Program-made: the position numbers and the translations under genes
Notes under the pieces: model-generated
What the model saw: only the letters and a program-made list of their open reading frames with translations
What the model was told of the DNA's origin: nothing
The model's database searches: none
Shown here: piece after piece, positions 46,565 to 56,560 of the stretch
How the letters are laid out: every line of letters begins with the position of its first letter
Numbering within the stretch: position 1 is the first letter of the stretch
Origin: Streptomyces pinistramenti
GTDB taxonomy: Bacteria; Actinomycetota; Actinomycetes; Streptomycetales; Streptomycetaceae
DNA length: 64,000 bases
Assembly (NCBI RefSeq): GCF_020564935.1
Contig: NZ_JAJCXB010000011.1
Coordinates: forward strand, 93,594-157,593
Reading direction: 5' to 3'

Positions 46565-46963
46565 ATGACCATGACTGATCCCATCGCAGACATGCTGACC
46601 CGTCTGCGTAACGCGAACTCGGCGTACCACGACACCGTCGTGATGCCGCACAGCAAGATCAAGTCGCACATCGCGGAGATCCTCCAGCAGGAGGGCTACA
46701 TCACCGGCTGGAAGGTCGAGGACGCCGAGGTCGGCAAGAACCTCACCCTCGAGCTGAAGTTCGGCCCGAACCGCGAGCGCTCGATCGCCGGCATCAAGCG
46801 GATTTCGAAGCCGGGCCTGCGGGTCTACGCAAAGTCCACCAACCTGCCGAAGGTCCTCGGTGGCCTGGGCGTGGCGATCATCTCCACGTCCCACGGTCTC
46901 CTGACCGGTCAGCAGGCCAGCAAGAAGGGCGTGGGTGGGGAAGTCCTCGCCTACGTCTGGTAA
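46565..46963 (+). CDS. rpsH: 30S ribosomal protein S8
   Basis: The 132-residue protein begins [23 protein letters not shown] and ends [11 protein letters not shown] with the 16S-binding [19 protein letters not shown] segment. In E. coli S8 is the spc operon repressor. ATG 46565 is used; ATG 46571 two codons later is possible. rplF follows after 22 bases. Confidence 0.97.
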   Translation: MTMTDPIADMLTRLRNANSAYHDTVVMPHSKIKSHIAEILQQEGYITGWKVEDAEVGKNLTLELKFGPNRERSIAGIKRISKPGLRVYAKSTNLPKVLGGLGVAIISTSHGLLTGQQASKKGVGGEVLAYVW

Positions 46964-46985
46964 CCAGGGAACGGAGGAATAGCTA

Positions 46986-47525
46986 ATGTCGCGTATTGGC
47001 AAGCTGCCCATCCAGGTTCCCGCTGGTGTGGACGTCACCATCGATGGCCGGACGGTCGCGGTGAAGGGCCCCAAGGGTTCCCTCTCGCACACCGTTTCCG
47101 CGCCCATCGAGGTCGCCAAGGGTGAGGACGGTTTCATCACCGTCTCGCGCCCGAACGACGAGCGTCAGAACAAGGCCCTCCACGGCCTGTCCCGCACGCT
47201 GGTGGCGAACATGATCACCGGCGTGACCACGGGCTACAGCAAGGCGCTCGAAATCAGCGGTGTCGGCTACCGCGTCCAGGCGAAGGGCTCCAACCTGGAG
47301 TTCGCCCTGGGCTACAGCCACCCCATCGTCGTCGAGGCGCCCGAGGGTATCTCCTTCAAGGTCGAGTCCCCGACCAAGCTCAGCGTCGAGGGCATCGACA
47401 AGCAGAAGGTCGGCGAGGTTGCGGCGAACATCCGCAAGCTGCGCAAGCCTGACCCGTACAAGGCCAAGGGCGTCAAGTACGCCGGCGAGGTCATCCGCCG
47501 CAAGGTCGGAAAGGCTGGTAAGTAA
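46986..47525 (+). CDS. rplF: 50S ribosomal protein L6
   Basis: The 179-residue protein begins [21 protein letters not shown] and ends [25 protein letters not shown], the standard two-domain L6 near the factor-binding site. GGAGGAATAGCTA precedes the ATG, a strong ribosome-binding site. rplR follows after three bases. Confidence 0.97.
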   Translation: MSRIGKLPIQVPAGVDVTIDGRTVAVKGPKGSLSHTVSAPIEVAKGEDGFITVSRPNDERQNKALHGLSRTLVANMITGVTTGYSKALEISGVGYRVQAKGSNLEFALGYSHPIVVEAPEGISFKVESPTKLSVEGIDKQKVGEVAANIRKLRKPDPYKAKGVKYAGEVIRRKVGKAGK

Positions 47526-47528
47526 GCC

Positions 47529-47912
47529 ATGGCATACGGTGTGAAGATCGCGAAGGGCAATGCCCGTAAGGGTGCCGCCCTCAAGCGGCGCCACATCCGC
47601 ATCCGTAAGCGGATTGCGGGTACGCCGGCGCGTCCGCGTCTGGTCGTGACGCGTTCCAACCGCGGCATCACCGCCCAGGTCATCGACGACATCGCGGGCC
47701 ACACGCTCGCGTCGGCGTCGCACCTGGACGCGTCGATCCGTGGCGGTGAAGGCAGCAAGGGCGACCAGGCCAAGCAGGTCGGTGCCCTGGTCGCTGAGCG
47801 CGCCAAGGCCGCCGGCGTCGAGGCCGTCGTGTTCGACCGCGGTGGCAACCAGTACGCCGGGCGCATTGCCGCTCTGGCGGACGCCGCCCGCGAAGCCGGG
47901 CTGAAGTTCTAA
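47529..47912 (+). CDS. rplR: 50S ribosomal protein L18
   Basis: The 127-residue 5S rRNA-binding protein has a basic N-terminus ([18 protein letters not shown]) and ends [28 protein letters not shown]. Its length and its place between rplF and rpsE are standard. Confidence 0.97.
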   Translation: MAYGVKIAKGNARKGAALKRRHIRIRKRIAGTPARPRLVVTRSNRGITAQVIDDIAGHTLASASHLDASIRGGEGSKGDQAKQVGALVAERAKAAGVEAVVFDRGGNQYAGRIAALADAAREAGLKF

Positions 47913-47958
47913 GCCCCGGTTCCGGAGCTAGCGGACGTAACAGAGAGAGGTAAATCCA

Positions 47959-48561
47959 ATGGCTGGACCCCAGCGCCGCGGAAGCGGTGCCGGTGGCGGC
48001 GAGCGGCGGGACCGGAAGGGTCGCGACGGTGGCGCTGCCGCCGAGAAGACCGCATACGTTGAGCGCGTTGTCGCGATCAACCGTGTCGCCAAGGTTGTCA
48101 AGGGTGGTCGTCGTTTCAGCTTCACCGCGCTGGTCGTGGTGGGCGACGGTGACGGCACCGTAGGTGTCGGTTACGGCAAGGCCAAGGAAGTTCCGGCTGC
48201 CATCGCCAAGGGCGTGGAAGAGGCCAAGAAGAACTTCTTCAAGGTCCCCCGTATCCAGGGCACCATCCCCCACCCCATCCAGGGCGAGAAGGCTGCGGGC
48301 GTTGTCCTGCTCAAGCCGGCTTCCCCCGGTACCGGTGTGATCGCCGGTGGCCCGGTGCGCGCCGTTCTGGAGTGCGCGGGCATCCACGATGTCCTGAGCA
48401 AGTCGCTCGGTTCGTCGAACCCGATCAACATCGTGCACGCCACGGTGACCGCGCTTCAGGGCCTTCAGCGCCCCGAGGAGATCGCGGCCCGTCGTGGCCT
48501 GCCGCTGGAGGACGTTGCTCCCGCAGCCCTGCTGCGTGCGCGTGCCGGGGTGACCGCGTAA
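47959..48561 (+). CDS. rpsE: 30S ribosomal protein S5
   Basis: The 200-residue protein has the double-stranded RNA-binding fold with [19 protein letters not shown] (the spectinomycin-region loop, wild type) and [22 protein letters not shown]. The Arg/Gly-rich N-terminus is typical of actinobacteria. Its stop overlaps the rpmD ATG. Confidence 0.97.
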   Translation: MAGPQRRGSGAGGGERRDRKGRDGGAAAEKTAYVERVVAINRVAKVVKGGRRFSFTALVVVGDGDGTVGVGYGKAKEVPAAIAKGVEEAKKNFFKVPRIQGTIPHPIQGEKAAGVVLLKPASPGTGVIAGGPVRAVLECAGIHDVLSKSLGSSNPINIVHATVTALQGLQRPEEIAARRGLPLEDVAPAALLRARAGVTA

Positions 48562-48743
48562 TGGCGCACCTCAAGATCACGCAGACGAAGTCCTACATCG
48601 GCAGCAAGCAGAACCACCGTGACACCCTGCGGTCGCTCGGGCTCAAGCGCCTGAACGACTCGGTTGTCAAGGAGGACCGTCCCGAGTTCCGCGGCATGGT
48701 GCAGACCGTCCGCCACCTCGTGACGGTTGAGGAGGTCGACTGA
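48561..48743 (+). CDS. rpmD: 50S ribosomal protein L30
   Basis: The 60-residue protein [20 protein letters not shown]... has the [23 protein letters not shown] signature. The ATG at 48561 overlaps the rpsE stop; the longer open frame upstream is a shadow of rpsE. rplO follows after one base. Confidence 0.96.
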   Translation: MAHLKITQTKSYIGSKQNHRDTLRSLGLKRLNDSVVKEDRPEFRGMVQTVRHLVTVEEVD

Positions 48744-48744
48744 C

Positions 48745-49200
48745 ATGGCGGAGCAGAACCCGCTGAAGGTCCACAACCTCCGGCCCGCCCCGGGCGCCAA
48801 GACCGCCAAGACCCGTGTGGGTCGTGGTGAGGCGTCCAAGGGTAAGACCGCTGGTCGTGGTACCAAGGGCACGAAGGCCCGTTACCAGGTTCCGGAGCGC
48901 TTCGAGGGCGGGCAGATGCCCCTCCACATGCGCCTCCCGAAGCTGAAGGGCTTCAAGAACCCCGCCCACAAGCAGTTCCAGGTCGTGAACCTGGAGAAGC
49001 TGGCCGCGCTTTACCCGCAGGGTGGCGAGGTCACGGTGGCCGATCTGGTCGCCAAGGGCGCGGTGCGCAAGAACGAGCTCGTCAAGGTGCTCGGCGCCGG
49101 CGAGGTCTCCGTGGCACTGCAGGTGACGGTGGACTCCGTCTCCGGCTCCGCCAAGGAGAAGATTGCCGCTGCCGGCGGCACCGTCACCGAACTCATCTGA
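48745..49200 (+). CDS. rplO: 50S ribosomal protein L15
   Basis: The 151-residue assembly protein contains [35 protein letters not shown] and [19 protein letters not shown] 48745 follows GAGGTCGAC, one base after rpmD. A terminator lies behind it. Confidence 0.97.
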   Translation: MAEQNPLKVHNLRPAPGAKTAKTRVGRGEASKGKTAGRGTKGTKARYQVPERFEGGQMPLHMRLPKLKGFKNPAHKQFQVVNLEKLAALYPQGGEVTVADLVAKGAVRKNELVKVLGAGEVSVALQVTVDSVSGSAKEKIAAAGGTVTELI

Positions 49201-49217
49201 GTTCGTTGGTTCAACTG

Positions 49218-49252
49218 ACCGGGGATGCCCATCGTTTGGGGCATCCCCGGTT
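49218..49252 (+). terminator. terminator after rplO
   Basis: ACCGGGGATGCCC pairs with GGGCATCCCCGGT around a short loop, followed by TGGTCGTTCC. It separates the ribosomal-protein part from secY. Confidence 0.65.
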
Positions 49253-49430
49253 GGTCGTTCCACGGGGGTACGGTCGCCGGTAAGGTGGCTTGCCGGTGCA
49301 GTGTTTTCCTGGGGGAGAGCACCGGACCCCCGCCGTACGGCTCCGGCCGTGCGGCGTTTGGCCACTTTCTATTCGTCGATCCTCAAGACCGTCACCTCTC
49401 GCCCACGAGGCGGGAGGCGCAGGAGGCACC

Positions 49431-50744
49431 GTGCTCACCGCGTTCGCCCGAGCGTTCAAGACGCCCGACCTGCGCAAGAAGCTGCTGTTCACATTGGGCA
49501 TCATCGTGCTCTACCGGATCGGTGCGCATATCCCGGTCCCCGGGGTGAGCTACGCGAACGTCGAGACCTGCATGAAGCAGGCCGGCGGCAACAGCGGGTT
49601 GTTCGCCCTGGTGAACATGTTCAGCGGTGGTGCGCTGCTGCAGATCACGATCTTCGCGCTGGGCATCATGCCGTACATCACGGCGAGCATCATTCTCCAG
49701 CTGCTGACCGTGGTCATTCCACGACTGGAGGCCCTCAAGAAAGAGGGGCAGACCGGTCAGGCGAAGATCACCCAGTACACCCGCTATCTGACCGTGGCGC
49801 TGGCGATCCTGCAGGGCACCGGCCTGGTGGCCACCGCCCGCAGCGGCGCGCTCTTCAAGGGCTGCCCGGTCGCCAGCGAGATCGTGCCGAGCAACTCCAT
49901 CTTCACCACCATCACGATGGTCATCACGATGACCGCCGGTACGGCCATGGTCATGTGGCTCGGTGAGCTGGTCACCGACCGCGGTATCGGCAACGGCATG
50001 TCCATCCTGATGTTCATCTCGATCGCCGCCGGATTCCCGGGCGCCCTCTGGCAGATCAAGGTCCAGGGCAAGCTGGCCGACGGCTGGATCGAGTTCTTCG
50101 CCGTGATCGTCGTGGGTCTTGCCATGGTCGCCCTGGTGGTCTTCGTGGAGCAGGCCCAGCGCCGCATTCCGGTCCAATATGCGAAGCGCATGATCGGTCG
50201 CCGTTCCTATGGCGGTACGTCCACGTACATCCCGTTGAAGGTGAACCAGGCGGGTGTGATTCCCGTCATCTTCGCGTCGTCGTTGCTCTACATTCCGGCC
50301 CTGGTCGCGCAGTTCAGCGGTTCGACGGCGGGCTGGGCGGAGTGGATCAGCACCAACTTCACCAAGGGCAATCACCCGGTTTACATCGTTACGTACTTCT
50401 TGTTGATCGTGTTCTTCGCCTTCTTCTACGTGGCTATCTCCTTCAACCCCGAAGAAGTTGCCGACAACATGAAGAAGTATGGTGGCTTCATCCCGGGCAT
50501 CCGGGCTGGTCGCCCGACGGCCGAGTACCTCAGCTACGTGCTCAACCGGATCACGTGGCCGGGCTCGCTGTACCTGGGGCTGATCGCTCTCGTGCCAACA
50601 GTGGCGTTGGTGCTGTTCAACACGCAACAGAACTTCCCGTTCGGTGGGACGAGCATCCTGATCATCGTGGGTGTGGGTCTGGAGACCGTGAAGCAGATCG
50701 AGAGCCAGCTTCAGCAGCGCAACTACGAAGGGTTCCTCCGCTGA
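49431..50744 (+). CDS. secY: protein translocase subunit SecY
   Basis: The 437-residue channel protein has ten hydrophobic helices, starting LTAFARAFKTPDLRKKLLFTLGIIVLYRIGAHIPVPG, the plug region, and the cytoplasmic loop PVQYAKRMIGRRSYGGTSTYIPLKVNQAGVIPVIFASS. GTG 49431 follows AGGAGGCACC; earlier in-frame starts fall in the 230-base leader. The stop overlaps the adk ATG, a common streptomycete secY-adk-map order. Confidence 0.97.
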   Translation: MLTAFARAFKTPDLRKKLLFTLGIIVLYRIGAHIPVPGVSYANVETCMKQAGGNSGLFALVNMFSGGALLQITIFALGIMPYITASIILQLLTVVIPRLEALKKEGQTGQAKITQYTRYLTVALAILQGTGLVATARSGALFKGCPVASEIVPSNSIFTTITMVITMTAGTAMVMWLGELVTDRGIGNGMSILMFISIAAGFPGALWQIKVQGKLADGWIEFFAVIVVGLAMVALVVFVEQAQRRIPVQYAKRMIGRRSYGGTSTYIPLKVNQAGVIPVIFASSLLYIPALVAQFSGSTAGWAEWISTNFTKGNHPVYIVTYFLLIVFFAFFYVAISFNPEEVADNMKKYGGFIPGIRAGRPTAEYLSYVLNRITWPGSLYLGLIALVPTVALVLFNTQQNFPFGGTSILIIVGVGLETVKQIESQLQQRNYEGFLR

Positions 50745-51397
50745 TGCGAATCGTCCTCGTCGGACCCCCGGGGGCCGGTAAGGGTACGCAGGCTGCGTAC
50801 CTTGCCAAGAACCTCCAGATCCCGCACATCTCCACGGGCGACCTGTTCCGCGCCAACATCAGCCAGGGCACGCCCCTGGGAGTGCAGGCGAAGTCCTACA
50901 TGGACGCCGGGAACCTGGTGCCGGACGAGGTCACGATCGGCATGGCCGAGGACCGCCTGGAGCAGTCGGACGCGGCCGGGGGCTTCCTGCTGGACGGGTT
51001 CCCGCGGAACCTCAAGCAGGCCGAGGCGCTCGACGGTTACCTCAAGGGCAAGGGCATCGCGCTGGACGCGGTGCTCGACCTGGAGGTCCCCGAGGACGAG
51101 GTCGTCAAGCGGATCGCCGGCCGGCGCATCTGCCGCAAGAACTCCGCGCACGTCTTCCACGCCGAGTACAGCAAGCCGAAGACCGAGGGCGTCTGCGACG
51201 TCTGCGGCGGCGAGCTGTACCAGCGCGACGACGACCATGAGGACACGGTGCGCAAGCGCCTGGAGGTCTACCACTCGGAGACCGAGCCGATCATCGACTA
51301 CTACAAGGACCAGGAACTCGTCGTGACGATTCCGGCCCTCGGCAAGGTCGACGAGGTCACCCAGCGGTCCATGACCGCACTGGGTCGCGGCGCGTAA
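50744..51397 (+). CDS. adk: adenylate kinase
   Basis: The 217-residue enzyme interconverts ATP + AMP and 2 ADP. It has the P-loop GPPGAGKGTQA, DGFPRNLKQAEAL, and a long-type LID domain (about 125-165) with CDVCG and an upstream Cys/His pair, so the LID may bind zinc. The start overlaps the secY stop. Confidence 0.96.
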   Translation: MRIVLVGPPGAGKGTQAAYLAKNLQIPHISTGDLFRANISQGTPLGVQAKSYMDAGNLVPDEVTIGMAEDRLEQSDAAGGFLLDGFPRNLKQAEALDGYLKGKGIALDAVLDLEVPEDEVVKRIAGRRICRKNSAHVFHAEYSKPKTEGVCDVCGGELYQRDDDHEDTVRKRLEVYHSETEPIIDYYKDQELVVTIPALGKVDEVTQRSMTALGRGA

Positions 51398-51545
51398 GGC
51401 CGCACACACACTCCGGTACGGCCGCGTTGCCCGGCGAGGGCGGCGCGGCCGTATCGTGTATGAGGGGCGGGCGCGCCCGTCCGGCGGTCGGCCGGGCAAA
51501 GGACGCAGATGTCGTCATCGTCGGTTCAGGAAGGCGTTATTCGCC

Positions 51546-52388
51546 ATGGTGGAGATCAAGACCCCGGAGCAGATCGCGAAGATGCGCGAGGCGGGGCTGG
51601 TGGTCGCCGCCATTCACGCGGCGACCCGTGAGGCCGCGGTGCCGGGCGCGACGACCAAGGATCTGGACGACGTGTCCCGCAAGGTGCTCGCCGCGCACGG
51701 CGCCACCTCGAACTTCCTTGGCTACGGCGGCTTTCCGGCGACGGTCTGCACGTCGGTGAACGACGTCGTGGTGCACGGCATCCCCGACACGGAGACGGTC
51801 CTGCGGGACGGCGACATCATCTCCATCGACTGCGGCGCCATCATCGACGGCTGGCACGGCGACGCCGCGTACACCGCGTTCGTCGGCACCGGTCACTCCC
51901 CGGAGCTGGTCGAGCTGAGCCGGGTGACGGAGGAGTCGATGTGGGCCGGCATCGCGGCCGTCGGCAAGGGCAACCGGCTGGTGGACATCTCCAAGGCGAT
52001 CGAGGGCTACATCCGCCGGCAGCCGCGCCCCTCGAACGGCAAGTACGGCATCGTCGAGGACTACGGCGGCCACGGCATCGGCTCGCAGATGCACATGGAC
52101 CCGCACCTGCTGAACTACGTCGACCGCAAGCGCGGCCGCGGCCCGAAGCTGGTGCCGGGCTTCTGCCTCGCGATCGAGCCGATGGTCAACCTCGGTACCG
52201 CCAAGACGCACGTGCTGGAGGACGACTGGACGGTCAAGTCGAACGACGGCGGCTGGTCCTCGCACTGGGAGCACTCGGTGGCGCTGACCGAAGAGGGCCC
52301 GCTGGTGCTGACCGCGGTGGACGGCGGCAAGGCGAAGCTGGCGGAGCTGGGCATTCAGGCCGCGCCGGATCCGCTCGCGGGCGCCTGA
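51546..52388 (+). CDS. map: methionine aminopeptidase type I
   Basis: MetAP removes the initiator methionine from nascent proteins. The 280-residue enzyme has the metal ligands in IISIDCGAIIDGWHGDAAYT (two Asp), GGHGIGSQMHMDP (His), and the two glutamates in AIEPMVN and HWEHSVALTEEGP. ATG 51546 was chosen; open sequence upstream lacks family features. It lies 148 bases after adk and 216 bases before infA. Confidence 0.95.
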   Translation: MVEIKTPEQIAKMREAGLVVAAIHAATREAAVPGATTKDLDDVSRKVLAAHGATSNFLGYGGFPATVCTSVNDVVVHGIPDTETVLRDGDIISIDCGAIIDGWHGDAAYTAFVGTGHSPELVELSRVTEESMWAGIAAVGKGNRLVDISKAIEGYIRRQPRPSNGKYGIVEDYGGHGIGSQMHMDPHLLNYVDRKRGRGPKLVPGFCLAIEPMVNLGTAKTHVLEDDWTVKSNDGGWSSHWEHSVALTEEGPLVLTAVDGGKAKLAELGIQAAPDPLAGA

Positions 52389-52604
52389 TCCGGGGGCCCG
52401 GCCGCTGTCCGTCAGGGGCGCGGCGACGGGCCGATGGCGGTGCGGTGGCGTAAGGATCTCCCCGGGTGGGCAATAATCGTGGATTCGTCTTTTCGGTGGC
52501 GCTGACGTAGACTGACGCGTCGGCTCTCGTGCATCCGTGTGCCTGCTTCTCGGAGCGGCCCACGCAGGAGAGTTGATCAAGGTAGCCGATTCGAAAGGCG
52601 AAGC
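52389..52604 (+). promoter_or_regulatory. infA upstream region
   Basis: This 216-base gap holds a possible -10 TAGACT (52508-52513) without a convincing -35. A promoter here would start the infA-rpmJ-rpsM series. Nothing else is evident. Confidence 0.3.
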
Positions 52605-52826
52605 GTGGCCAAGAAGCAAGGTGCCATCGAGATCGAGGGCACCGTGATCGAGTCTCTGCCGAACGCGATGTTCAAGGTAGAGCTCCAGAACGGTCACAAG
52701 GTCCTCGCGCACATCAGCGGCAAGATGCGGATGCACTACATCCGTATTCTCCCGGATGACCGGGTCGTGGTGGAGCTCTCTCCGTACGACCTGACGCGTG
52801 GCCGGATCGTCTACCGCTACAAGTAG
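52605..52826 (+). CDS. infA: translation initiation factor IF-1
   Basis: The 73-residue OB-fold protein blocks the 30S A site during initiation. Sequence [76 protein letters not shown] features are unmistakable. GTG 52605 follows GAAAGGCGAA; upstream in-frame codons are non-coding. Confidence 0.97.
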   Translation: MAKKQGAIEIEGTVIESLPNAMFKVELQNGHKVLAHISGKMRMHYIRILPDDRVVVELSPYDLTRGRIVYRYK

Positions 52827-52885
52827 ATCTTGTCGCCGCCCCGCTCCCGTGGGGCGACGGCACTGACCCGGAGAACCTCACACCC

Positions 52886-52999
52886 ATGAAGGTCAAGCCG
52901 AGCGTCAAGAAGATCTGCGACAAGTGCAAGGTGATCCGCCGTCACGGCCGGGTCATGGTCATCTGCGACAACCTGCGCCACAAGCAGCGCCAGGGCTGA
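52886..52999 (+). CDS. rpmJ: 50S ribosomal protein L36 (zinc-binding form)
   Basis: The 37-residue protein begins [20 protein letters not shown] and ends [11 protein letters not shown]. The zinc ligands C11, C14, C27 and H32 are present, so this is the C+ form. ATG 52886 lies 59 bases after infA with GGAGA upstream. It is too short for many gene finders but clear by sequence and place. Confidence 0.95.
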   Translation: MKVKPSVKKICDKCKVIRRHGRVMVICDNLRHKQRQG

Positions 53000-53095
53000 C
53001 GCACGCCGACCAACCTGCATTTCGCAGTTTTTCGCGCGACGCACGTAAACACGTACATACGCAGTCACCCGACCCCCGCATCTGTCGCGTGGGGA

Positions 53096-53121
53096 CGACA
53101 CCCCCGGCTCGGAGGCCGGGG
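53096..53121 (+). promoter_or_regulatory. rpsM leader hairpin
   Basis: CGACAC is followed by a CCCCGGC / GCCGGGG stem with a 6-nt loop, about 80 bases before rpsM. The flank and arm order recall the str and S10 leader element, but sequence identity is low. The 199-base gap also holds TACATA (53054-53059), a possible -10. Confidence 0.35.
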
Positions 53122-53198
53122 CCCGGCTCGTAATTCAGCAGAGTCTTACGGGAACGGTGCTGCGGAAGACCTCCGAATAGCCATCAGGAGCCACATCA

Positions 53199-53579
53199 AT
53201 GGCACGCCTCGCAGGCGTTGATCTCCCGCGTGAAAAGCGCGTGGAGGTCGCCCTCACCTACGTCTTCGGCATCGGGCGCACGCTGTCGCAGCAGACCCTC
53301 GCCGCCACCGGCGTGAACCCGGACACCCGGGTCCGCGACCTGGCCGAGGAAGACCTGGTCAAGATCCGCGAGTACGTGGACAACAACCTCAAGACCGAGG
53401 GTGACCTCCGTCGCGAGATCCAGGCCGACATCCGCCGCAAGGTCGAGATCGGCTGCTACCAGGGTCTGCGTCACCGTCGTGGCCTTCCGGTCCACGGCCA
53501 GCGCACCAGCACGAACGCCCGTACCCGCAAGGGCCCGCGTCGCGCGATTGCCGGCAAGAAGAAGCCGGGCAAGAAGTAG
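53199..53579 (+). CDS. rpsM: 30S ribosomal protein S13
   Basis: The 126-residue head protein begins [28 protein letters not shown] and has [36 protein letters not shown] at its basic end that reaches toward tRNA. First gene of the alpha operon; rpsK follows after 96 bases. Confidence 0.97.
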   Translation: MARLAGVDLPREKRVEVALTYVFGIGRTLSQQTLAATGVNPDTRVRDLAEEDLVKIREYVDNNLKTEGDLRREIQADIRRKVEIGCYQGLRHRRGLPVHGQRTSTNARTRKGPRRAIAGKKKPGKK

Positions 53580-53675
53580 TCCTCAGCAGGACGCACTGTG
53601 GCCTCCGGGGGACTTCCCCCTTGGCCCCCCAAGCGGTCTTCGCTGTAGGACCGACCACCTCCACGGGAGTAATGA

Positions 53676-54080
53676 ATGCCTCCGAAGGGCCGTACGGCCG
53701 GCGCCAAGAAGGTGCGCCGCAAGGAGAAGAAGAACGTCGCCCACGGGCACGCTCACATCAAGAGCACGTTCAACAACACCATCGTTTCGATCACCGACCC
53801 GACCGGCAACGTGATTTCCTGGGCTTCGGCCGGTCACGTGGGCTTCAAGGGTTCGCGTAAGTCGACTCCGTTCGCCGCGCAGATGGCCGCCGAGTCGGCT
53901 GCCCGTCGCGCGCAGGAGCACGGCATGCGCAAGGTCGACGTCTTCGTCAAGGGCCCCGGCTCCGGTCGTGAGACCGCGATCCGCTCGCTCCAGGCCACCG
54001 GCCTGGAGGTGGGTTCGATCCAGGACGTCACCCCCACTCCGCACAACGGATGCCGCCCGCCCAAGCGTCGCCGCGTCTGA
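53676..54080 (+). CDS. rpsK: 30S ribosomal protein S11
   Basis: The 134-residue platform protein has [46 protein letters not shown] and ends [14 protein letters not shown], including the Asn-Gly site that forms isoaspartate in E. coli. rpsD follows after 26 bases. Confidence 0.97.
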   Translation: MPPKGRTAGAKKVRRKEKKNVAHGHAHIKSTFNNTIVSITDPTGNVISWASAGHVGFKGSRKSTPFAAQMAAESAARRAQEHGMRKVDVFVKGPGSGRETAIRSLQATGLEVGSIQDVTPTPHNGCRPPKRRRV

Positions 54081-54106
54081 CCAGCTGAAGTAGGAGACAA
54101 AACAAT

Positions 54107-54733
54107 ATGGCGCGTTACACCGGGGCCGACTGCAAGCGTTGCCGTCGGGAGAAGCAGAAGCTCTTCCTCAAGGGGAGCAAGTGCGAGAGCGCAAAGTGCC
54201 CGATCGAGATTCGTCCTTACCCCCCGGGTGAGCACGGTCGCGGGCGCACCAAGGACAGCGAGTACCTGCTCCAGCTTCGTGAGAAGCAGAAGTGCAGCCG
54301 TATTTACGGTGTCCTTGAGAAGCAGTTCGTGAACTACTACAAGGAAGCGAACCAGAAGACCGGCAAGACCGGTGAGAACCTTCTGCGCATCCTTGAGACC
54401 CGCCTCGACAACGTGGTCTACCGGGCCGGCTTCGCCAAGTCCCGCGACCACGCCCGTCAGCTGGTGCGTCACGGACACATCAACGTGAACGGCCGCAAGA
54501 CCGACATTCCGTCGGCTCGTGTGTCCGCGAACGACATCATCGAGGTCCGCGAGGGCTCCCGGAACCTGACCCCGTTCGCGGTGGCGCAGGCCGAGGCCGG
54601 CGAGAGGACCGTTCCGGCGTGGCTGGAAGCGATCCCGTCGAACCTGCGGGTTCTCGTGCACAGCATGCCCGAGCGCCAGGTGATCGACACCCAGGTGCAG
54701 GAGCAGCTGATCGTTGAGCTCTACTCCAAGTAA
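54107..54733 (+). CDS. rpsD: 30S ribosomal protein S4 (zinc-binding form)
   Basis: The 208-residue assembly-initiator protein has an N-terminal four-cysteine zinc site (C9, C12, C26, C31 in [10 protein letters not shown] and SKCESAKC), and an S4 RNA-binding domain with [34 protein letters not shown]. In E. coli S4 represses the alpha operon. The 107-base gap to rpoA contains a strong hairpin. Confidence 0.96.
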   Translation: MARYTGADCKRCRREKQKLFLKGSKCESAKCPIEIRPYPPGEHGRGRTKDSEYLLQLREKQKCSRIYGVLEKQFVNYYKEANQKTGKTGENLLRILETRLDNVVYRAGFAKSRDHARQLVRHGHINVNGRKTDIPSARVSANDIIEVREGSRNLTPFAVAQAEAGERTVPAWLEAIPSNLRVLVHSMPERQVIDTQVQEQLIVELYSK

Positions 54734-54749
54734 GTAGGGCAGCGGGCTC

Positions 54750-54782
54750 GGGCGGTACAGGCTCTTCGGAGCCGTACCGCCC
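54750..54782 (+). promoter_or_regulatory. hairpin between rpsD and rpoA
   Basis: GGGCGGTAC-(A)-GGCTC pairs with GAGCC-GTACCGCCC over a stable TTCG loop: 14 base pairs with one bulged A at 54759. It ends 58 bases before rpoA and has no U tract, so it may set the ratio of r-protein to RNA polymerase expression. Confidence 0.5.
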
Positions 54783-54840
54783 GTACCCTTGTGTACAGAG
54801 GGCGTCAAATAGCGGGCGCCCACGACTGAAGGATGCACAC

Positions 54841-55863
54841 ATGCTTATCGCTCAGCGTCCGTCGCTGACCGAAGAGGTCGTCGACGAGTACCGTTCGCGG
54901 TTCGTGATCGAGCCGCTGGAGCCGGGCTTCGGTTACACCCTCGGCAACTCCCTGCGTCGTACGCTCCTCTCCTCGATTCCGGGTGCGGCGGTCACGTCCA
55001 TCCGTATCGACGGCGTCCTGCACGAGTTCACCACCGTGCCGGGTGTCAAGGAGGACGTCACCGACCTCATCCTGAACATCAAGCAGCTGGTCGTTTCCAG
55101 CGAGCACGACGAGCCCGTGGTCATGTACCTGCGCAAGCAGGGCCCCGGTCTGGTCACCGCCGCGGACATCGCCCCGCCGGCCGGTGTCGAGGTCCACAAC
55201 CCCGACCTGGTCCTCGCCACGCTCAACGGCAAGGGCAAGCTGGAGATGGAGCTGACCGTCGAGCGCGGTCGCGGCTACGTCTCCGCCGTCCAGAACAAGC
55301 AGGTGGGCCAGGAGATCGGCCGGATTCCGGTCGACTCCATCTACTCGCCGGTGCTCAAGGTCACGTACAAGGTCGAGGCGACCCGTGTCGAGCAGCGCAC
55401 CGACTTCGACAAGCTGATCGTCGACGTCGAGACCAAGCAGGCCATGCGGCCGCGTGACGCCATGGCGTCGGCCGGTAAGACCCTGGTCGAGCTGTTCGGC
55501 CTGGCGCGCGAGCTGAACATCGACGCCGAGGGCATCGACATGGGCCCGTCGCCGACGGACGCCGCGCTCGCCGCCGATCTGGCGCTGCCGATCGAGGAGC
55601 TGGAGCTGACGGTCCGCTCCTACAACTGCCTCAAGCGCGAGGGCATCCACTCGGTGGGCGAGCTGGTGGCCCGCTCCGAGGCGGACCTGCTCGACATCCG
55701 CAACTTCGGCGCGAAGTCGATCGACGAGGTCAAGGCGAAGCTGGCCGGCATGGGCCTGGCGCTCAAGGACAGCCCGCCCGGATTCGACCCGACCGCCGCC
55801 GCCGACGCCTTCGGCGCCGACGACGACGCGGACGCCGGTTTCGTGGAGACCGAGCAGTACTGA
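54841..55863 (+). CDS. rpoA: RNA polymerase alpha subunit
   Basis: The 340-residue subunit has the N-terminal assembly domain ([39 protein letters not shown]) and the C-terminal DNA- and activator-binding domain with [30 protein letters not shown] and [14 protein letters not shown]. The acidic tail is usual for streptomycetes. ATG 54841 follows GAAGGATGC. rplQ follows after 126 bases. Confidence 0.98.
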   Translation: MLIAQRPSLTEEVVDEYRSRFVIEPLEPGFGYTLGNSLRRTLLSSIPGAAVTSIRIDGVLHEFTTVPGVKEDVTDLILNIKQLVVSSEHDEPVVMYLRKQGPGLVTAADIAPPAGVEVHNPDLVLATLNGKGKLEMELTVERGRGYVSAVQNKQVGQEIGRIPVDSIYSPVLKVTYKVEATRVEQRTDFDKLIVDVETKQAMRPRDAMASAGKTLVELFGLARELNIDAEGIDMGPSPTDAALAADLALPIEELELTVRSYNCLKREGIHSVGELVARSEADLLDIRNFGAKSIDEVKAKLAGMGLALKDSPPGFDPTAAADAFGADDDADAGFVETEQY

Positions 55864-55989
55864 GTCGTACGGCCGGGCCCGGGGTACGTCCCCGGGCCCG
55901 GCCGCATGAAATCTTCCGCGGGGCGGCCGCCTCGTGGGAACTGACACCGGTACCTGATACGGCCGGTGCAGCAATGAAGGAGAAACACC

Positions 55990-56481
55990 ATGCCGAAGCC
56001 CGCCAAGGGTGCCCGTCTGGGCGGCAGCGCTGCGCACGAGCGTCTGATGCTGCGCAACCTGGCCACCGCGCTCTTCGAGCACGGCCGCATCACGACGACC
56101 GAGGCCAAGGCCCGTCGTCTGCGCCCGTACGCCGAGCGTCTGGTGACCAAGGCGAAGAAGGGTGACCTTCACAACCGCCGCCAGGTCATGCAGCTCATCT
56201 CGGACAAGAGCATCGTGCACACGCTCTTCACCGAGGTCGGCCCGCGGTTCGAGAACCGTCCGGGTGGCTACACCCGCATCACCAAGATCGGTAACCGCCG
56301 TGGCGACAACGCTCCCATGGCCGTCATCGAGCTGGTGGAGGCCCTGACCGTGGCCCAGCAGGCCACCGGTGAGGCCGAGGCCGCCACCAAGCGTGCGGTC
56401 AAGGAAGACGCGCTGAAGAAGGACGAGGCCGCCGAGGCCAAGGCCGCCGAGGTGCCGGCCGAGGAGTCCAAGGACGCCTGA
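55990..56481 (+). CDS. rplQ: 50S ribosomal protein L17
   Basis: The 163-residue protein starts [43 protein letters not shown]. The last 50 residues form an Ala/Glu/Lys-rich acidic extension not found in E. coli L17 (127 residues) but common in actinobacteria. Its place after rpoA is universal. Confidence 0.97.
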   Translation: MPKPAKGARLGGSAAHERLMLRNLATALFEHGRITTTEAKARRLRPYAERLVTKAKKGDLHNRRQVMQLISDKSIVHTLFTEVGPRFENRPGGYTRITKIGNRRGDNAPMAVIELVEALTVAQQATGEAEAATKRAVKEDALKKDEAAEAKAAEVPAEESKDA

Positions 56482-56498
56482 GGCCGCTGAGTCTGCGG

Positions 56499-56536
56499 AC
56501 GGGTCCGTTCCCTTCGGGGAGCGGGCCCGTTCCGTT
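56499..56536 (+). terminator. terminator after rplQ
   Basis: A 14-bp stem (ACGGGTCCGTTCCC with G-U pairs) ends at GGGCCCGT and is followed by TCCGTTTGTCC. It ends the alpha operon ahead of truA. Confidence 0.6.
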
Positions 56537-56560
56537 TGTCCGCTCTGAGAGGATCGATGC

